From Axinella damicornis (lineage: Eukaryota; Porifera; Demospongiae; Axinellida; Axinellidae), in contig OZ007510.1 of assembly GCA_963931865.1 (NCBI GenBank), positions 8,342,993 to 8,406,992 on the forward strand: 64,000 bases of DNA. Direction: 5' to 3'. Every line of letters begins with the position of its first letter. Positions within the stretch are counted from its first letter, which is position 1. Under the pieces are notes generated by a model. It was not told the DNA's origin, ran no database searches, and saw only the letters and a list, made by a program, of their open reading frames with translations. The translations under genes and the position numbers were made by a program. This document shows, piece by piece, positions 21,562-32,075 of the stretch.

Positions 21562-22117
21562 CATTAGTCGCTGTATGATTCTCCCCACTTAACATGTATA
21601 CAGTGCAGTCTTGTTCACAGACTCTCTCACTGGTATACCGACCGGAGTGTAAGAAAACACTCTTTACTATCATGATTGTCATTTCCTCCATCGAGGTTGC
21701 CATCCATGAGGCTCGGCTAGGGGGGATGGAGGAAGTGATGAGTTGTGTGAAGAATGCTGATGTCCTCAAGACAGCTGCTGATGGGCTCCTGAAAGAGATA
21801 GCTGGGACGAGGGAGGAAGAAGGTACATGGGAGGGGTTGTGATGTTCCTCTCCATAGTGAGACACTCTCCCAAGCCAACAATGCTGTCTGTTAAAACGGC
21901 ACACCTTTGCAATTCACAACCAGTGGTTTACCGAAATCATAGAATCCATAGAGTAATATAGTTGCATAATAAACTTAATCAACCATTTCAAAAGTTAGGA
22001 GCCAGAATTCTAACCTTTAACAAAAGCATTGCTTTCAAGCTATATTGTAAGACAGCTGTAAGATCTATAATGATAAGCATATTACTGACTGCATGCTTCC
22101 ATTGTTTGTTCTGTAAG

Positions 22118-25100
22118 GTACTCTTTGCTTGAGATGGCCACTGAACTGGTCCACCATTGTGGATCAAAGCTGGTTGCCATCACCAATGGGGAACAACCAA
22201 GCATCCTCGCCAGCAAAGATATTGCAAGGAATGTCCTCAACTATTAGTTCCAGAGCCACTGGTACGTATATAGTCATTTCTTCACATGCGCAAGAATCCT
22301 GATATATACATAGTGTATACATAGTGTATGCTTAGAATGTATGTCACAGGTATAATGATAATGTTCTTTAGGGCCCAAATTTATTTCTCTAGGTCATTTT
22401 CAGTCTCTAGAACACTTAAACATACCCTAATTTCTGTTCCCTGGCGTTGCTGGGCTCGAAACTGCTCACACAGGTAATTTCAGCTATACTAAGCGTATAC
22501 CACACCCACCAATTAACGAACTTCTCTCCCGAGAAATGGCAACCTGCCGTAGCTGAAAAACGGGCTATGTATGCTGGAAATGGAGGCCCTACAAAGCCAG
22601 ACAGCTACTTTCTAACCCCTTTTATGCCAAAATCGATGGAAATGGCCCTCCCAGTGCCGACCAAGACCTTCTACTGCAGAGCCCAGACATGGCCATGCTG
22701 TTTGCACCCTCCAGGTGCACCCACCCACCTCCCCTGTCCCGCCCTTTCTGCTGTCGCAGAACCTATCTCCCAAGGATATTTCCGAAAGTCACATGATGAA
22801 GCTGAAAGTATTATGATGACATTTGGCGCTATATATGGGCCCTAAAGGGATAAAGTGTATAGTCAGTATTGCAGCACATGTAGATCACCTCTGCATTGTC
22901 AGGTTGTTGAGGTACCTCCTCCAGCAGTGGGCAAGGTGGTGGACACGACCGGAGCTGGAGATGCATTCCTAGGAGGTCTGATCGTGGGTGAGTCTCTCTT
23001 GTCAGATACTGAAAGTTATGGTCTTTAAAATTGTACTATGGTATTTGTTTTGTAGCAATGGTCTTTCAAATTGTACATGTTCATGTAACTATGTCTTTGC
23101 TTGTGTGCTGCTTCCTTGTACAGCCTATCCTTTCTTGAGGGTAGTATGCTAACACTTCCGTTCCTCCGTTCCCTAACCTGCACAATGGAATTGTTACACT
23201 GTTTTAGCTGCATACAATATGCCAGGTTAAATATTGCATTTCTGGTTCTGAAGGCAACTTTTGTACCTGTGTTGTTTGTAGTGCTGTAACACACAACACA
23301 TGCACTGCATATGGTACTGTTGACTAGCTACTACAGAAGTGAGCAGTTTGTTCTGTCACTGGTGCAGGGATCACGAGACATGGCTTGCCTACAACCAAGG
23401 AGGAACTGAGGTCTGCAAGAGCTACATGTAGATCTCTGTGTATATACCAATAGCTAAACAAGCCAGACAAAACATGCTGGAGAAAAGTCTCAATTGCACA
23501 CTGTCTGAGTGATGTGGTAATGAGACTAGCTGGTATCTGGCTTGCAACACAATACTGTGCCATGGTTGACAATCTTGCATGGGTCCCTCCCTATTCTTCC
23601 TATTCAGCAACCTGGGCAGAATAGCCAATGCGTATGGGGCGGCATGTGTGCAGTCGGTAGGGGGAGTGCCCACTGACATCTCCGGGTATGTGGCTGCATC
23701 ATGTGATGATGATGATGTCACAATGACACATTGATGACATCATGAGATCACAACACATGCAATTGATTCACTTTTCTGCAGCAAACTTATACAGAGTTAC
23801 CTCCCTGACGCAGATCTGTCGGAAGGTACGGTACAGGTTGCATTCCATTCAAAGTCCTATGGCAGCATTCAGCTCTTGTTGTCACTTGTGGTACAAATCT
23901 AACGGCCCATTTCTATTGCTTACGTAATACATACATATGAGTCCATACTGCAGCCAGCGATTGATGGGAATGAGTGTGATCTGTTTCTCCTCTCTTGCAG
24001 GGAGTATTGCTGACACTACCATACCGAGTGGGTTCAACAGCTCACTACGTAATGACCTGCAGGCAGCTGCTAACATTGAAGATAGGATTGACCAAACCAG
24101 TCTAGCCACCTTCATGAATATCATTGAAGAATGCGAGGGACAACTACTCATCTCTGGCATGGGTATTGCATATGGGTCGTGCATAGATCGCTCTCATATT
24201 ATGATGAGTCTGTGCATTAAGAAGCACCATTCTAATCATTTGGACATTATATCATTTATGTGCAGGAAAATCTGGTCTTGTTGCCCAGCGATTTGCTGGC
24301 ACTCTTAGTTCTTTGGGCATCCTGGCCAACTTTGTGAATGCAGCAGAATGGATTCACGGTGATCTAGGTAATGTTAGTGCAAACCATCGGTCAACCGCAC
24401 TACACCAAAGTAGCTGCTATGGCATTCAAAACAGTAAAGTTGATGAACTCGGATAATGCGGGATCTACCATTCACTATTCACTGTATGCCTATCATTTCG
24501 TTATCCAAGCAGTTGGGCATCTTTAATTTCAACTGCAGTTCTTCCTCACACCCTGTCAGGCAAGGCTCAGCCAGGCAGGGACGTGGCAGTGTTCTTCTCC
24601 CATAGTGGAGACACAGCAGAATGTGTGACAGCTGCCTTACAGCTGGTGGCTCGGGGAGTCACCACCCTGACAGTCACTGGGAACAGAGGTTAGCTCATGC
24701 ACTGGAACTTCAGTCTGGTTATAATTACTTTAGCCGAATGTTTCTGCTTCAGATCTAGAGTCCAAGCTGTCCAAACTGAGTACAGCATCCCTGACCTACG
24801 ACTTGGGCCCTGAGGATCTGAAAGAGCCCTTTGGATGCCTCCCCACTGCCAGCTTGGTGATACAAGTAAGCAACTGAATAATTATGTATGTTTCATAGCA
24901 TCGTTGTTACAGCTGTTCGTGCCTCAGGTTTGATACATTGCTTGCAGTATATTAGGGGAATGTGGGAATAAGGCCGGCTGGAATGGTACATAACTGTGAT
25001 GGATATCCACTTTCAAGCCTTCACTAGATTGTGTTCCTTCTTCCAGGATCTCCTCTGTAATGCTGTGACATGTGAGCTCATTCAGAGAAGAGGGATCACC

Positions 25101-25172
25101 AAAAATGTGTTTGGACTCAATCATCCAGGAGGGAGTATTGGATCACTGTTGAAGAGTAAAGGACAGGTTTAG
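22118..25172 (+). CDS. PfkB sugar kinase / SIS sugar-phosphate isomerase fusion
   Basis: Exons read by eye: about 22118-22235 (LVHHCGSKLVAITNGEQP), 22903-22987, 23368-23410, 23608-23685, 23782-23825, 24001-24162, 24266-24367, 24560-24688, 24753-24865, 25047-25172 (stop TAG). Phases agree across all junctions from 22903 to the stop. The N-terminal part is the C-terminal half of a PfkB-family carbohydrate kinase, with the catalytic motif DTTGAGDAFLGG. The C-terminal part is a SIS domain of the arabinose-5-phosphate isomerase (KdsD/KpsF) type: SGMGKSGLVAQ, TLSSLG, HGDLG, SHSGDT, NHPGGSIG. Expected roles are phosphorylation of a sugar and aldose-ketose isomerisation of a sugar phosphate in the cytosol; substrates unknown. 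The 5' end is uncertain: the 22118 exon meets an in-frame TAG near 22247 before a good donor (GTACGT), and a possible upstream exon at about 21700-21820 does not join in phase. The kinase half may be incomplete here. No CBS domains follow the SIS domain. Confidence 0.65.
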
Positions 25173-25962
25173 GTTCTGTTGTAAAAGTTGATAAAGTGGA
25201 ATCGGTAAAACCAAATCATAATTTTAGCTAACCATTATGACTATATATCACATTTACGTGAAGAAATGAAATTCTTGGAAGCAAGCAGGCGTCAAATAAC
25301 ATAAAATGTTGACACTCCTTTAATTAATTCATTTCGCCATGTTGATTGATATGGATTTTGTACCTCATCACAAAAATTGAGGGGAATTATAGTCATCACT
25401 TATAAATATGACCAGAAGCTCCAATGTGTTGTGATTACAAAATAAAAAGTGGTCATTCCTGGTAACGTGTACTGAGAGGTTTGACTTCCAATATTGCGCT
25501 GGATGTACGATGAACCCCAAAATAATCAGTGCTGACCCCGTCCAAAGCAAAATTGAATTTCATGATCTATAGATTGGGGTGATCATACATTTTATTAGCA
25601 CAACTACAGTAGTTTAATTACTCTTTCGATGAGCAACACTGATAGTCAAAGCAATTGGGATGACCATCATCATGCAATTAGGGTACTAAAATTAATGGCA
25701 CCCATAATTATTATGAGAACATTGGATAGTGGACTAAATCGCATGCAAATGGTGCTTTTCCACATATTATTATGGCTTACAGTGATGAATAATCACAGTC
25801 ATGATTGTACAAAGACAGTGTGCATGCGATACAGAAATCATCACATGTAGCTATATACCTACACACAGTGTATACCAAATCCTGAGTATACCGACGTTTA
25901 AACAAGAGGTCAACTGTGTATTCAATGTGAATACCAATCATCATTTCAACATTCATGCCCAG
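25173..25962. repeat. Duplicated 3' flank of the Calx-beta/VWA family
   Basis: About 25630-25960 is homologous to the sequence downstream of gene D (about 47945-48440) and, in part, gene E (about 54780-55150): shared words near GCAACACTGATA, TTGGCACCCAT and TACACACAGT. It marks the original 3' flank of the orphan VWA exon B, now separated from it by 4.6 kb of repeats. A possible AATAAA at 25440 could serve the plus-strand gene. Confidence 0.55.
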
Positions 25963-26373
25963 CAGGGGCGGATACAGGATTTATGAAAGTGGGGGGCACC
26001 GTATATGAAACGCTGCCGGAGGCAGTGCATAGAGGCGCGTAGCGCCGATCAGTCCGCGCTAAGCGCGGAAAAATTTTTTCGCCTTCATTTTTCACTTCTC
26101 AGGATGGGCTCTCGTGGCACCTTCGCGCTTTGCACTGCAAGTTCCAGATGTACGAGGATTGCAGGTCCCAAGGCCGCCACGAGCTTCCTTGCTTATTTCG
26201 CTCACGAATGTAATACGTACGTACACGGAGCGGTATACTAGATCGTGGTCTCGTTCCCAAGCCGTTCGGTTTCAGGCAACGCACGATATTGCGAGCTGAG
26301 GAGGCCATGGCGCCAGGCCAGGAGTTGCAACGTAGCGGCAGCTAGCTATATAAAAAAATTTTTTTCTCTAGCC

Positions 26374-26405
<32 letters not shown>

Positions 26406-26440
26406 GGGCCCCCCTGGCCCCCCCCCTGGATCCGCCACTG
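25963..26440. mobile_element. hAT-like MITE (478 bp)
   Basis: The ends CAGGGGCGGATACAGG and CCTGGATCCGCCACTG are of the CAGTGGCGGATCC class common in hAT elements. The flanking direct repeat is only CCCAG (5 bp) rather than the usual 8, so superfamily is tentative. Contains a long G run at about 26377-26402. Confidence 0.6.
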
Positions 26441-26501
26441 CCCAGGAGTAACCTACACACAGAATACCATGCAATGCTGCATGTGTGTACTATGTAGCAT
26501 G

Positions 26502-26610
26502 TTACACTCCTGGTATAGAGAAAATTGTGCCGCGTAAATTACACTCCTGGTAGGGGAAAAATTGTGCCGCGTAATTACACTCCTGGTATAGGAAAAATTG
26601 TGCCGCGTAA
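26502..26610. repeat. Three tandem copies of the 36-bp motif
   Basis: Copies run head to tail, each containing ACTCCTGGTA and ending GTGCCGCGTAA, nearly identical to each other. They lie immediately before the dimeric-repeat cluster. Confidence 0.85.
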
Positions 26611-26639
26611 TGTAATATAATCTAATATAATATAATATA

Positions 26640-29600
26640 ACTAATTCGGTCGAGTGATAGGAATGGCCTACGAAGATTCTGACTACACCTTCATGATCGC
26701 TATCATGCACTGTCCCAACCGTACAATTTTGGTGCTGAAACTCACCTTGGTGGTGGAGATATGAGCGCTTTTGTCTCGCCGTGGACGCCATTGCTCGAGC
26801 GCTCTCTCCGACTTCCGGTGGCAGTACCGTTCTTAGGAAAGGCACGCGAAGTTTCTGTCGTTCACTGACGCCTACATGCCAAAACTCACCGTGCTGGCGA
26901 AGTTGTGAGCGCTGTATAACAAGTTTCTTGTCTTCTCGATCTCCTTGGGCCGCCATTGCTGACTCAGCTCAATCGATCGACGCGCGCGAGCGCTCATGGT
27001 CCTCACGTGGCATGTGCGGTAATTGGAATGTGTTGCAATACCTATGCGCTATCGTCGAGCTGCAACGCGGCTACCAGGAGTGCGGTTGCCCCTCGATGTA
27101 ACCTAATGTATATAAATAATTAAATAATTAACGTTTGACTATTTAGGAATGGCCTACAACGATTCTGACTACACCGTCGTGATCGCTATCATGCACTGTC
27201 CTCACCGTACAATTTTGGTGCTGAAACTCACCTTGGTGGTGGAGCTATGAGCGCTTTTGTCTCGCCGTTGGCCGCCATTGCTCGAGCGCTCCATCGACTT
27301 CCGGTGGCAGTACCGTTCTTAGGAAAGGCACACGAAGATTCTGACCACATGGCCGTGATCGCTGTCGTTCACTGACGCTTACATGCCAAAACTCACCGTG
27401 CTGGCGATGTTGTGAGCGCTGTAACAGTTTCTTGTCTTCTCCTTGGGCCGCCATTGCTGACTCAGCTCAATCGATCGACGTTGACGTACGTCGACCGAGC
27501 TAGCACGGTCCTCACGTGGCATGTGTGTTAATTGGAATGAGTTGCAATACCTAGCTTGCGCTACCGTCGAGTCGCAACCCGTTGCAACGCGGCTACCAGG
27601 AGTGCGGTTGCCCCTCGATAAATAAATAATCAATCTAAATAATTAACGTTTGACTACTTAGGAATGGCCTGCAAAGATTCTGACTACACCGTCGTGATCG
27701 CTATCATGTACTGTCCTCACCGTACAATTTTGGTGCTGAAACTCACCTAGCTTGGTGGTGGAGACATGGAGATATGAGCGCTTTTGTCTCGCCGTTGGCC
27801 GCCATTGCTCGAGCGCTCCATCGACTTCCGGTGGCAGTACCGTTCTTAGGAAAGGCACACGAACATACTGACCACACGGCCGTGATCGCTGTCGTTCACT
27901 GACGCTTACATGCCGAAACTCACCGTGCTGGCTAAGTTGTGAGTGCTGTAATAATGTCTTGTCTTCCTTTTGGTCGCCATTGCTCGCGATCGCCACGTGG
28001 CATGTGCGTTAATTGGAACGAATTGCAATACTTAGCTTGCGCTACGGCCAGTCGCAACCAGGGTTGCAACGCAGCTATGAATGGGTACTTGAGAGCACTC
28101 TAAATAATTTCTGATCTTCCCTATATAGACTATAGCAAGAGCGCATGATGACATCATTGTTTTTTCACGGCGGAGGAGGAAGAGCGTGTGACTGGCAAAA
28201 ATTTGAAACAGGCGGAATCTTTGGCGTGTACTAAAAATAGAACACGTGAGCTCAACACGTTGGATATCACGCCACTGTACTCGTAGTAAAGTTGCTAGCT
28301 AGCTGTAAATGGAGCACTCAGAGCTCACCTTGCTAAGTCTGCGTTCTCACAGCCGTTATCGACACAAAGCGATTCGTTCTGCGTTCTACCCGAGCCTGAA
28401 AGTCGGGCGGGGAGAAACGGTGGTTGATTGTTTGCTCCACGAAGTGCTTCGAAGTTGAAGGGGGTGGTATTGGCCCAGTTCTGTCTCTGACTGATAGTCC
28501 TCTGGCTCGAGATCAACTATTTCGCAGCTGTATTGTTTCTCACGCTCTGTTCTGACCCGCAATCTAGATACAACGTGACCGGATGAGCTATTTTTAGTAC
28601 ACGCGAAAGATTCTGCTTTCTCCACGGGAGAATACGAAGTCACACGCTCTTCCTCCGGAGCTCCGCCGTGAAAAAACAATGATGTCATCATGCGCTCTTG
28701 ACTATAGCTATCATGGTACTCAAGTGATGTGTGATAATTGGAACGAACTGTCACACTTAGCTTGTGCTACCGTTTAACCTCGCTTACCAGGAGTGCGGTT
28801 GCCCCTCGTTACACTCCTGGTATAGGAAAATTTGTGCCGCGTAAATAATTAATTATTACACTCCTGGTTTAGAGAAAATTGTGCCGCGTAATGTAATGTA
28901 AATAATCTAATAAACGTTTGACTATTTCCAAATGGCGTACAGAGATTCTGACTACACCGTCGTGATCGCTATCATGCAGTGACACAAAATCAAAATAATT
29001 GTGCTGAAACTCACCTTGGTGGTGGAGATAAGAGCGCTTTTGTCTCGCCGTGGCCGCCATTACTCGAGCGCTCTCTTCGACTTCCGGTGGCAGTACCGTT
29101 CTTAGGAAAGGCACACGAAGATTCTGACCACACGGCCGTGATCGCTGTCGTTCACTGACGCTTGCATCACCGTGCTGGGGAAGTTGCGAGTGCTGTAATA
29201 ATGTCTTGTCTTCCTTTTGGTCGCCATTGCTCGCGATCGACTGAGCGTGGGTGCCACGTGGCATGTGCGTTAATTGGAACGTTCTGCGCTACGCAACCGG
29301 GGTTGCAACGCGGCTATATAAACGTACTTTATGAAATGGGTACTCGAGAGCACTCTAAGATCATCCCTGTATATAGCTATCATGGTACTCACATGATGTG
29401 TGATAATTGGAACGAACTGACACACTTAGCTTGAGCTACCGTTTAACTGCGGCTACCAGGAGTGCGGTTGCCCCTCGATGAATGTAAATAATAAACGTTT
29501 GACTAATTCGGAATGGCCTACAAACATTCTGACTACACCGTCGTGATCGCTACGATGCAGTGACACAAACCACAAAATAATTGTGCTGAAACTCACCTTG

Positions 29601-30515
29601 GTGGCGGAGATACAAACGCTTTTGTCGTGCCGTCGGCCACCATTGCTCGATCGCTCTCTTCGACCAGTACAGTCTTACGAAGCCCTCACAAAGATTCTGG
29701 CCACACGGCCGTGATCACTGTCGTTCACTGACGCTTACATGCCGAAACTCACCGTGTTGGCTAAGTTGTGAGTGCTGTAATAATGTCTTGTCTTCCTTTT
29801 GGTCGTCATTGCTCGCGATCGACTGAGCGTGGTTGCCACGTGGCATGTGCGTTAATTGGAACGAATTGCAATACCGTTCGCGCTACGGCGAGTGGTTGAA
29901 ACACGGCTACTATTCGGTATCTCTAAGTCATTTCTGATCTTCCCTGTATATATATAGCTATCATGGTACTCATGTGATAATTGGAACGAAATGCCACGCT
30001 TAGCCTGTGCTACCGTTTAACCGCGGCTACCAGGAGTGCGGTTGCCCCTCGTAATGTAAATAAATAATTAAATAATTAACGTTTGACTACTTACGAATGG
30101 CCTGCAAAGATTCTGACTACACCATCGTGATCGCTATCATGCACTGTCCTCACCGAACAATTTTGGTGCTGAAACTCACCTTGGTAGTGGAGATATGAGC
30201 GCTTTTATCTCGCCGTTGGCCGCCATTGCTCGAGCGCTCCATCGACTTCCGGTGGCAGTACCGTTCTTAGAAAAGGCACACGAAGATTCTGACCACACAG
30301 CCGTCATCGCTGTCGTTAACTGACACTTACATGCCAAAACTCACCGTGCTGGCTAAGTTGTGAGTGCTGTCTTGTCTTCCTTTTGGTCGCCATTGCTCGC
30401 GATCTACTGAGCCACGTGGCATATGCGTTAATTGGAACGAATTGCAATAATTTAGCTTCGCTACGGCGAGGCAACCGCGGCGTTGCAACGGCTACCAGGA
30501 GTGCGGTTGCCCCTC
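26640..30515 (-). repeat. Head-to-tail cluster of dimeric ATG/splice-donor repeats
   Basis: At least six copies in the same orientation: about 26640-27097, 27125-27618, 27640-28135 continuing at 28708-28800, 28905-29470, 29495-30045 and 30070-30515. Each ends GGAGTGCGGTTGCCCCTCG (plus-strand view). The ATGG and CCTTGGTGGTGGAG/GTGAG boundaries are kept in nearly every unit. Copies are much more alike than the scattered ones, so the cluster expanded recently. It separates the orphan VWA exon from its ancestral 3' flank. Confidence 0.8.
28136..28700. mobile_element. CAAGAGCG TIR element (565 bp)
   Basis: Terminal inverted repeats of about 60 bp start CAAGAGCGCATGATGACATC and are flanked by the exact 7-bp direct repeat ACTATAG (28129-28135, 28701-28707). 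It interrupts one dimeric repeat. The minus-strand interior has an open stretch of over 100 codons (VRTEREKQYSCEIVDLEPED) whose alternative frame ends AACGCAGACTTAGCAAG then GTGAGC, a donor-like site. No transposase recognised. Confidence 0.75.
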
Positions 30516-30556
30516 GTAAAAATGGTTAGTTACTTTGCATCCAAATGATGCAAAGT

Positions 30557-31210
30557 TTATGGATTCAAACTTCGATCCCTGTTCAGGCAGTTATACTTTC
30601 CAATGTTTACTGGTTCTTTGAGCCTAGCAGTGACATTGTTCAGGTAGCCAAAAAACTCTTCAAAACTTTCAAACCCAAATACTACCTCTTCAGTGCTTGA
30701 ATACTTTGAAAGGCACTTAATCTCTCTTTCATTGTAGTTGTTGATACCTATGGCATAGGTATTGATAGAGCGATATCGATGGTTGTGGAGACATTGCACT
30801 TCACGGCAAACATCAAGATCACCATTAGAATAGCCATCAGTGATAAAGACGACATTGATGCAACTGTCAGTCCAAAGCCCACATTTGTATCTGTCAAGAA
30901 GTTCATTGCATACACATCTGGTAGCCTCACTAGTATTGGTAAGTCTTCCACGATACTTTGCATTGCTGATAGCTTGTCCTGTAGCTCTTCGACCAGGAAG
31001 ACTATTGTCGAAACAGTTAAAACAAAATTCCAACCGTAGCATGCTCGAAAAGGTCATCACTGCAAATTGTGTAGGAACACAGAATAATGTCACAAGTTGG
31101 CTTACAGCTTTAGTCATTCTTGTAAAGCTTTCCCTTCCTATGCTTCCAGATGTATCAAGGGCGAATAGAATAGAACGACGTAGGCATTTATTGGACTGTC
31201 GAGGATGGGG
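30557..31210 (-). pseudogene. Gene B: orphan VWA terminal exon
   Basis: Open from about 31210 to the stop at 30557. It contains the VWA MIDAS residues (DTSGS, a TNTSE threonine site, FITDG) and the family C-terminus (ending NRDRSLNP), so the domain itself is intact. Its 5' part, with the usual acceptor and GREWLPPYRY-like leader, has been replaced by the hexanucleotide repeat at 31215-31335 and a SINE. No other family exons lie between it and gene C's stop at 32076. It could be a dead exon or an alternative last exon for gene C; the first is more likely. Confidence 0.6.
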
Positions 31211-31214
31211 TAGT

Positions 31215-31335
31215 GGTAAAACCAGGAACGAGGGAAACGGAAACGGAACGGAAACGGAAACGGAAACGGAACGGAAACAGAACGGGAACGGGAACGGAAA
31301 CGGTAACGGAGACGGAAATGGAAATGGAAATTGAC
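31215..31335. repeat. GGAAAC-type microsatellite
   Basis: About 120 bases of imperfect GGAAACG/GGAACG repeats. It keeps an open frame in both directions and fuses in frame to the VWA exon (Phe-Pro-rich on the minus strand), probably by chance. Confidence 0.9.
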
Positions 31336-31518
31336 CTGCAAGGCATGCAGGACTATACTGCGTGTGCACCCCGTACGGTACTGGGCATCGAAGAGCAATT
31401 CGTGAAAAGAAATATAAGCGCCATACAGTAGACCATATCCGAAACGCACGGTGAGGATATGGCCGGAAATGCGCTGTGAGAATGGCTTCCGTAGAAACCT
31501 ACATAATGTTTAATATTT

Positions 31519-31751
31519 GACTGTGTGGCCAAGTGGTTAAAGCACTCGGTTGTGGTGGTTAAAGCACTCGGTTGTGGTGTGAGAGACCACAGGTTCGAGT
31601 CCCACCAGTTGCACCTAGGAAGGGCTTTTCTCCAGGTTTTCTGCATGGTTTCCCTTCCGAGGAAGGGCTTCTAGTAAGCATTAAATTGCTTCCTGCATGC
31701 CCATCTGGGGAAGTTTCATACAGAGACCCCCCCCCCCCCCCCCCCCCCCCC
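31519..31751 (+). repeat. tRNA-derived SINE-like element
   Basis: An A-box-like TGGCCAAGTGGTTAAAGC (31527) and a B-box-like GGTTCGAGTCC (31592) resemble a pol III tRNA promoter, but the acceptor and T stems do not pair, so this is not a working tRNA. A segment of about 26 bp (GTGGTTAAAGCACTCGGTTG) is duplicated in tandem between the boxes. The tail contains GGAAGGGCTT twice and ends in a C run at about 31727-31750. Confidence 0.6.
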
Positions 31752-32075
31752 ACCCAGAAACTACACTATGCAAGTCTATATTGTTAGCTGGCTCTCATCT
31801 TGCAGTATCTAACTGTGTAATACTGATGAATGCAGTATACACTTGCAGTACGTACTATTAGGGGAATTAGGGGCAAGAATAGTACACTACCAGTTGTTGT
31901 CCCATCTTTCAAAATAAGAGGTCAAATGAGTATCCAATGCAACTTTACATGCTTAAAAGGATAAGTATACCTTACACACAGATTATCAATACTAAAGCAA
32001 CTAGGAAGCATGTGAAGCCAATTGCAAGTTAGCTCACATCTAGAACAATTATCGAAACTTTAACTGAACTTATAG
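31752..32075. other. 3' flank of gene C, no other feature seen
   Basis: Single-copy-looking sequence between the poly-C run and gene C's stop codon. The last 100 bases are distantly like the 3' flanks of genes D and E. Confidence 0.4.

Noticed and set aside
21594..21842. First exon of the PfkB-SIS gene (frame with KNADVLKTAADGLLKEIAG)
   Set aside because: The composition is plausible but its donor does not join the 22118 exon in phase, so it is mentioned only as uncertain.
28386..28754. 122-codon minus-strand gene
   Set aside because: It lies inside the CAAGAGCG TIR element and crosses its border into a dimeric repeat, so the frame as a whole cannot be a gene.
26640..30515. CRISPR-like array of regularly spaced repeats
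   Set aside because: The units are long (about 450-570 bp), dimeric and dispersed elsewhere in the window, and this is eukaryotic DNA with introns.
31525..31615. Functional tRNA gene
   Set aside because: The D-loop and T-loop words are present but the acceptor and T stems do not pair and part is duplicated, so a SINE is a better reading.
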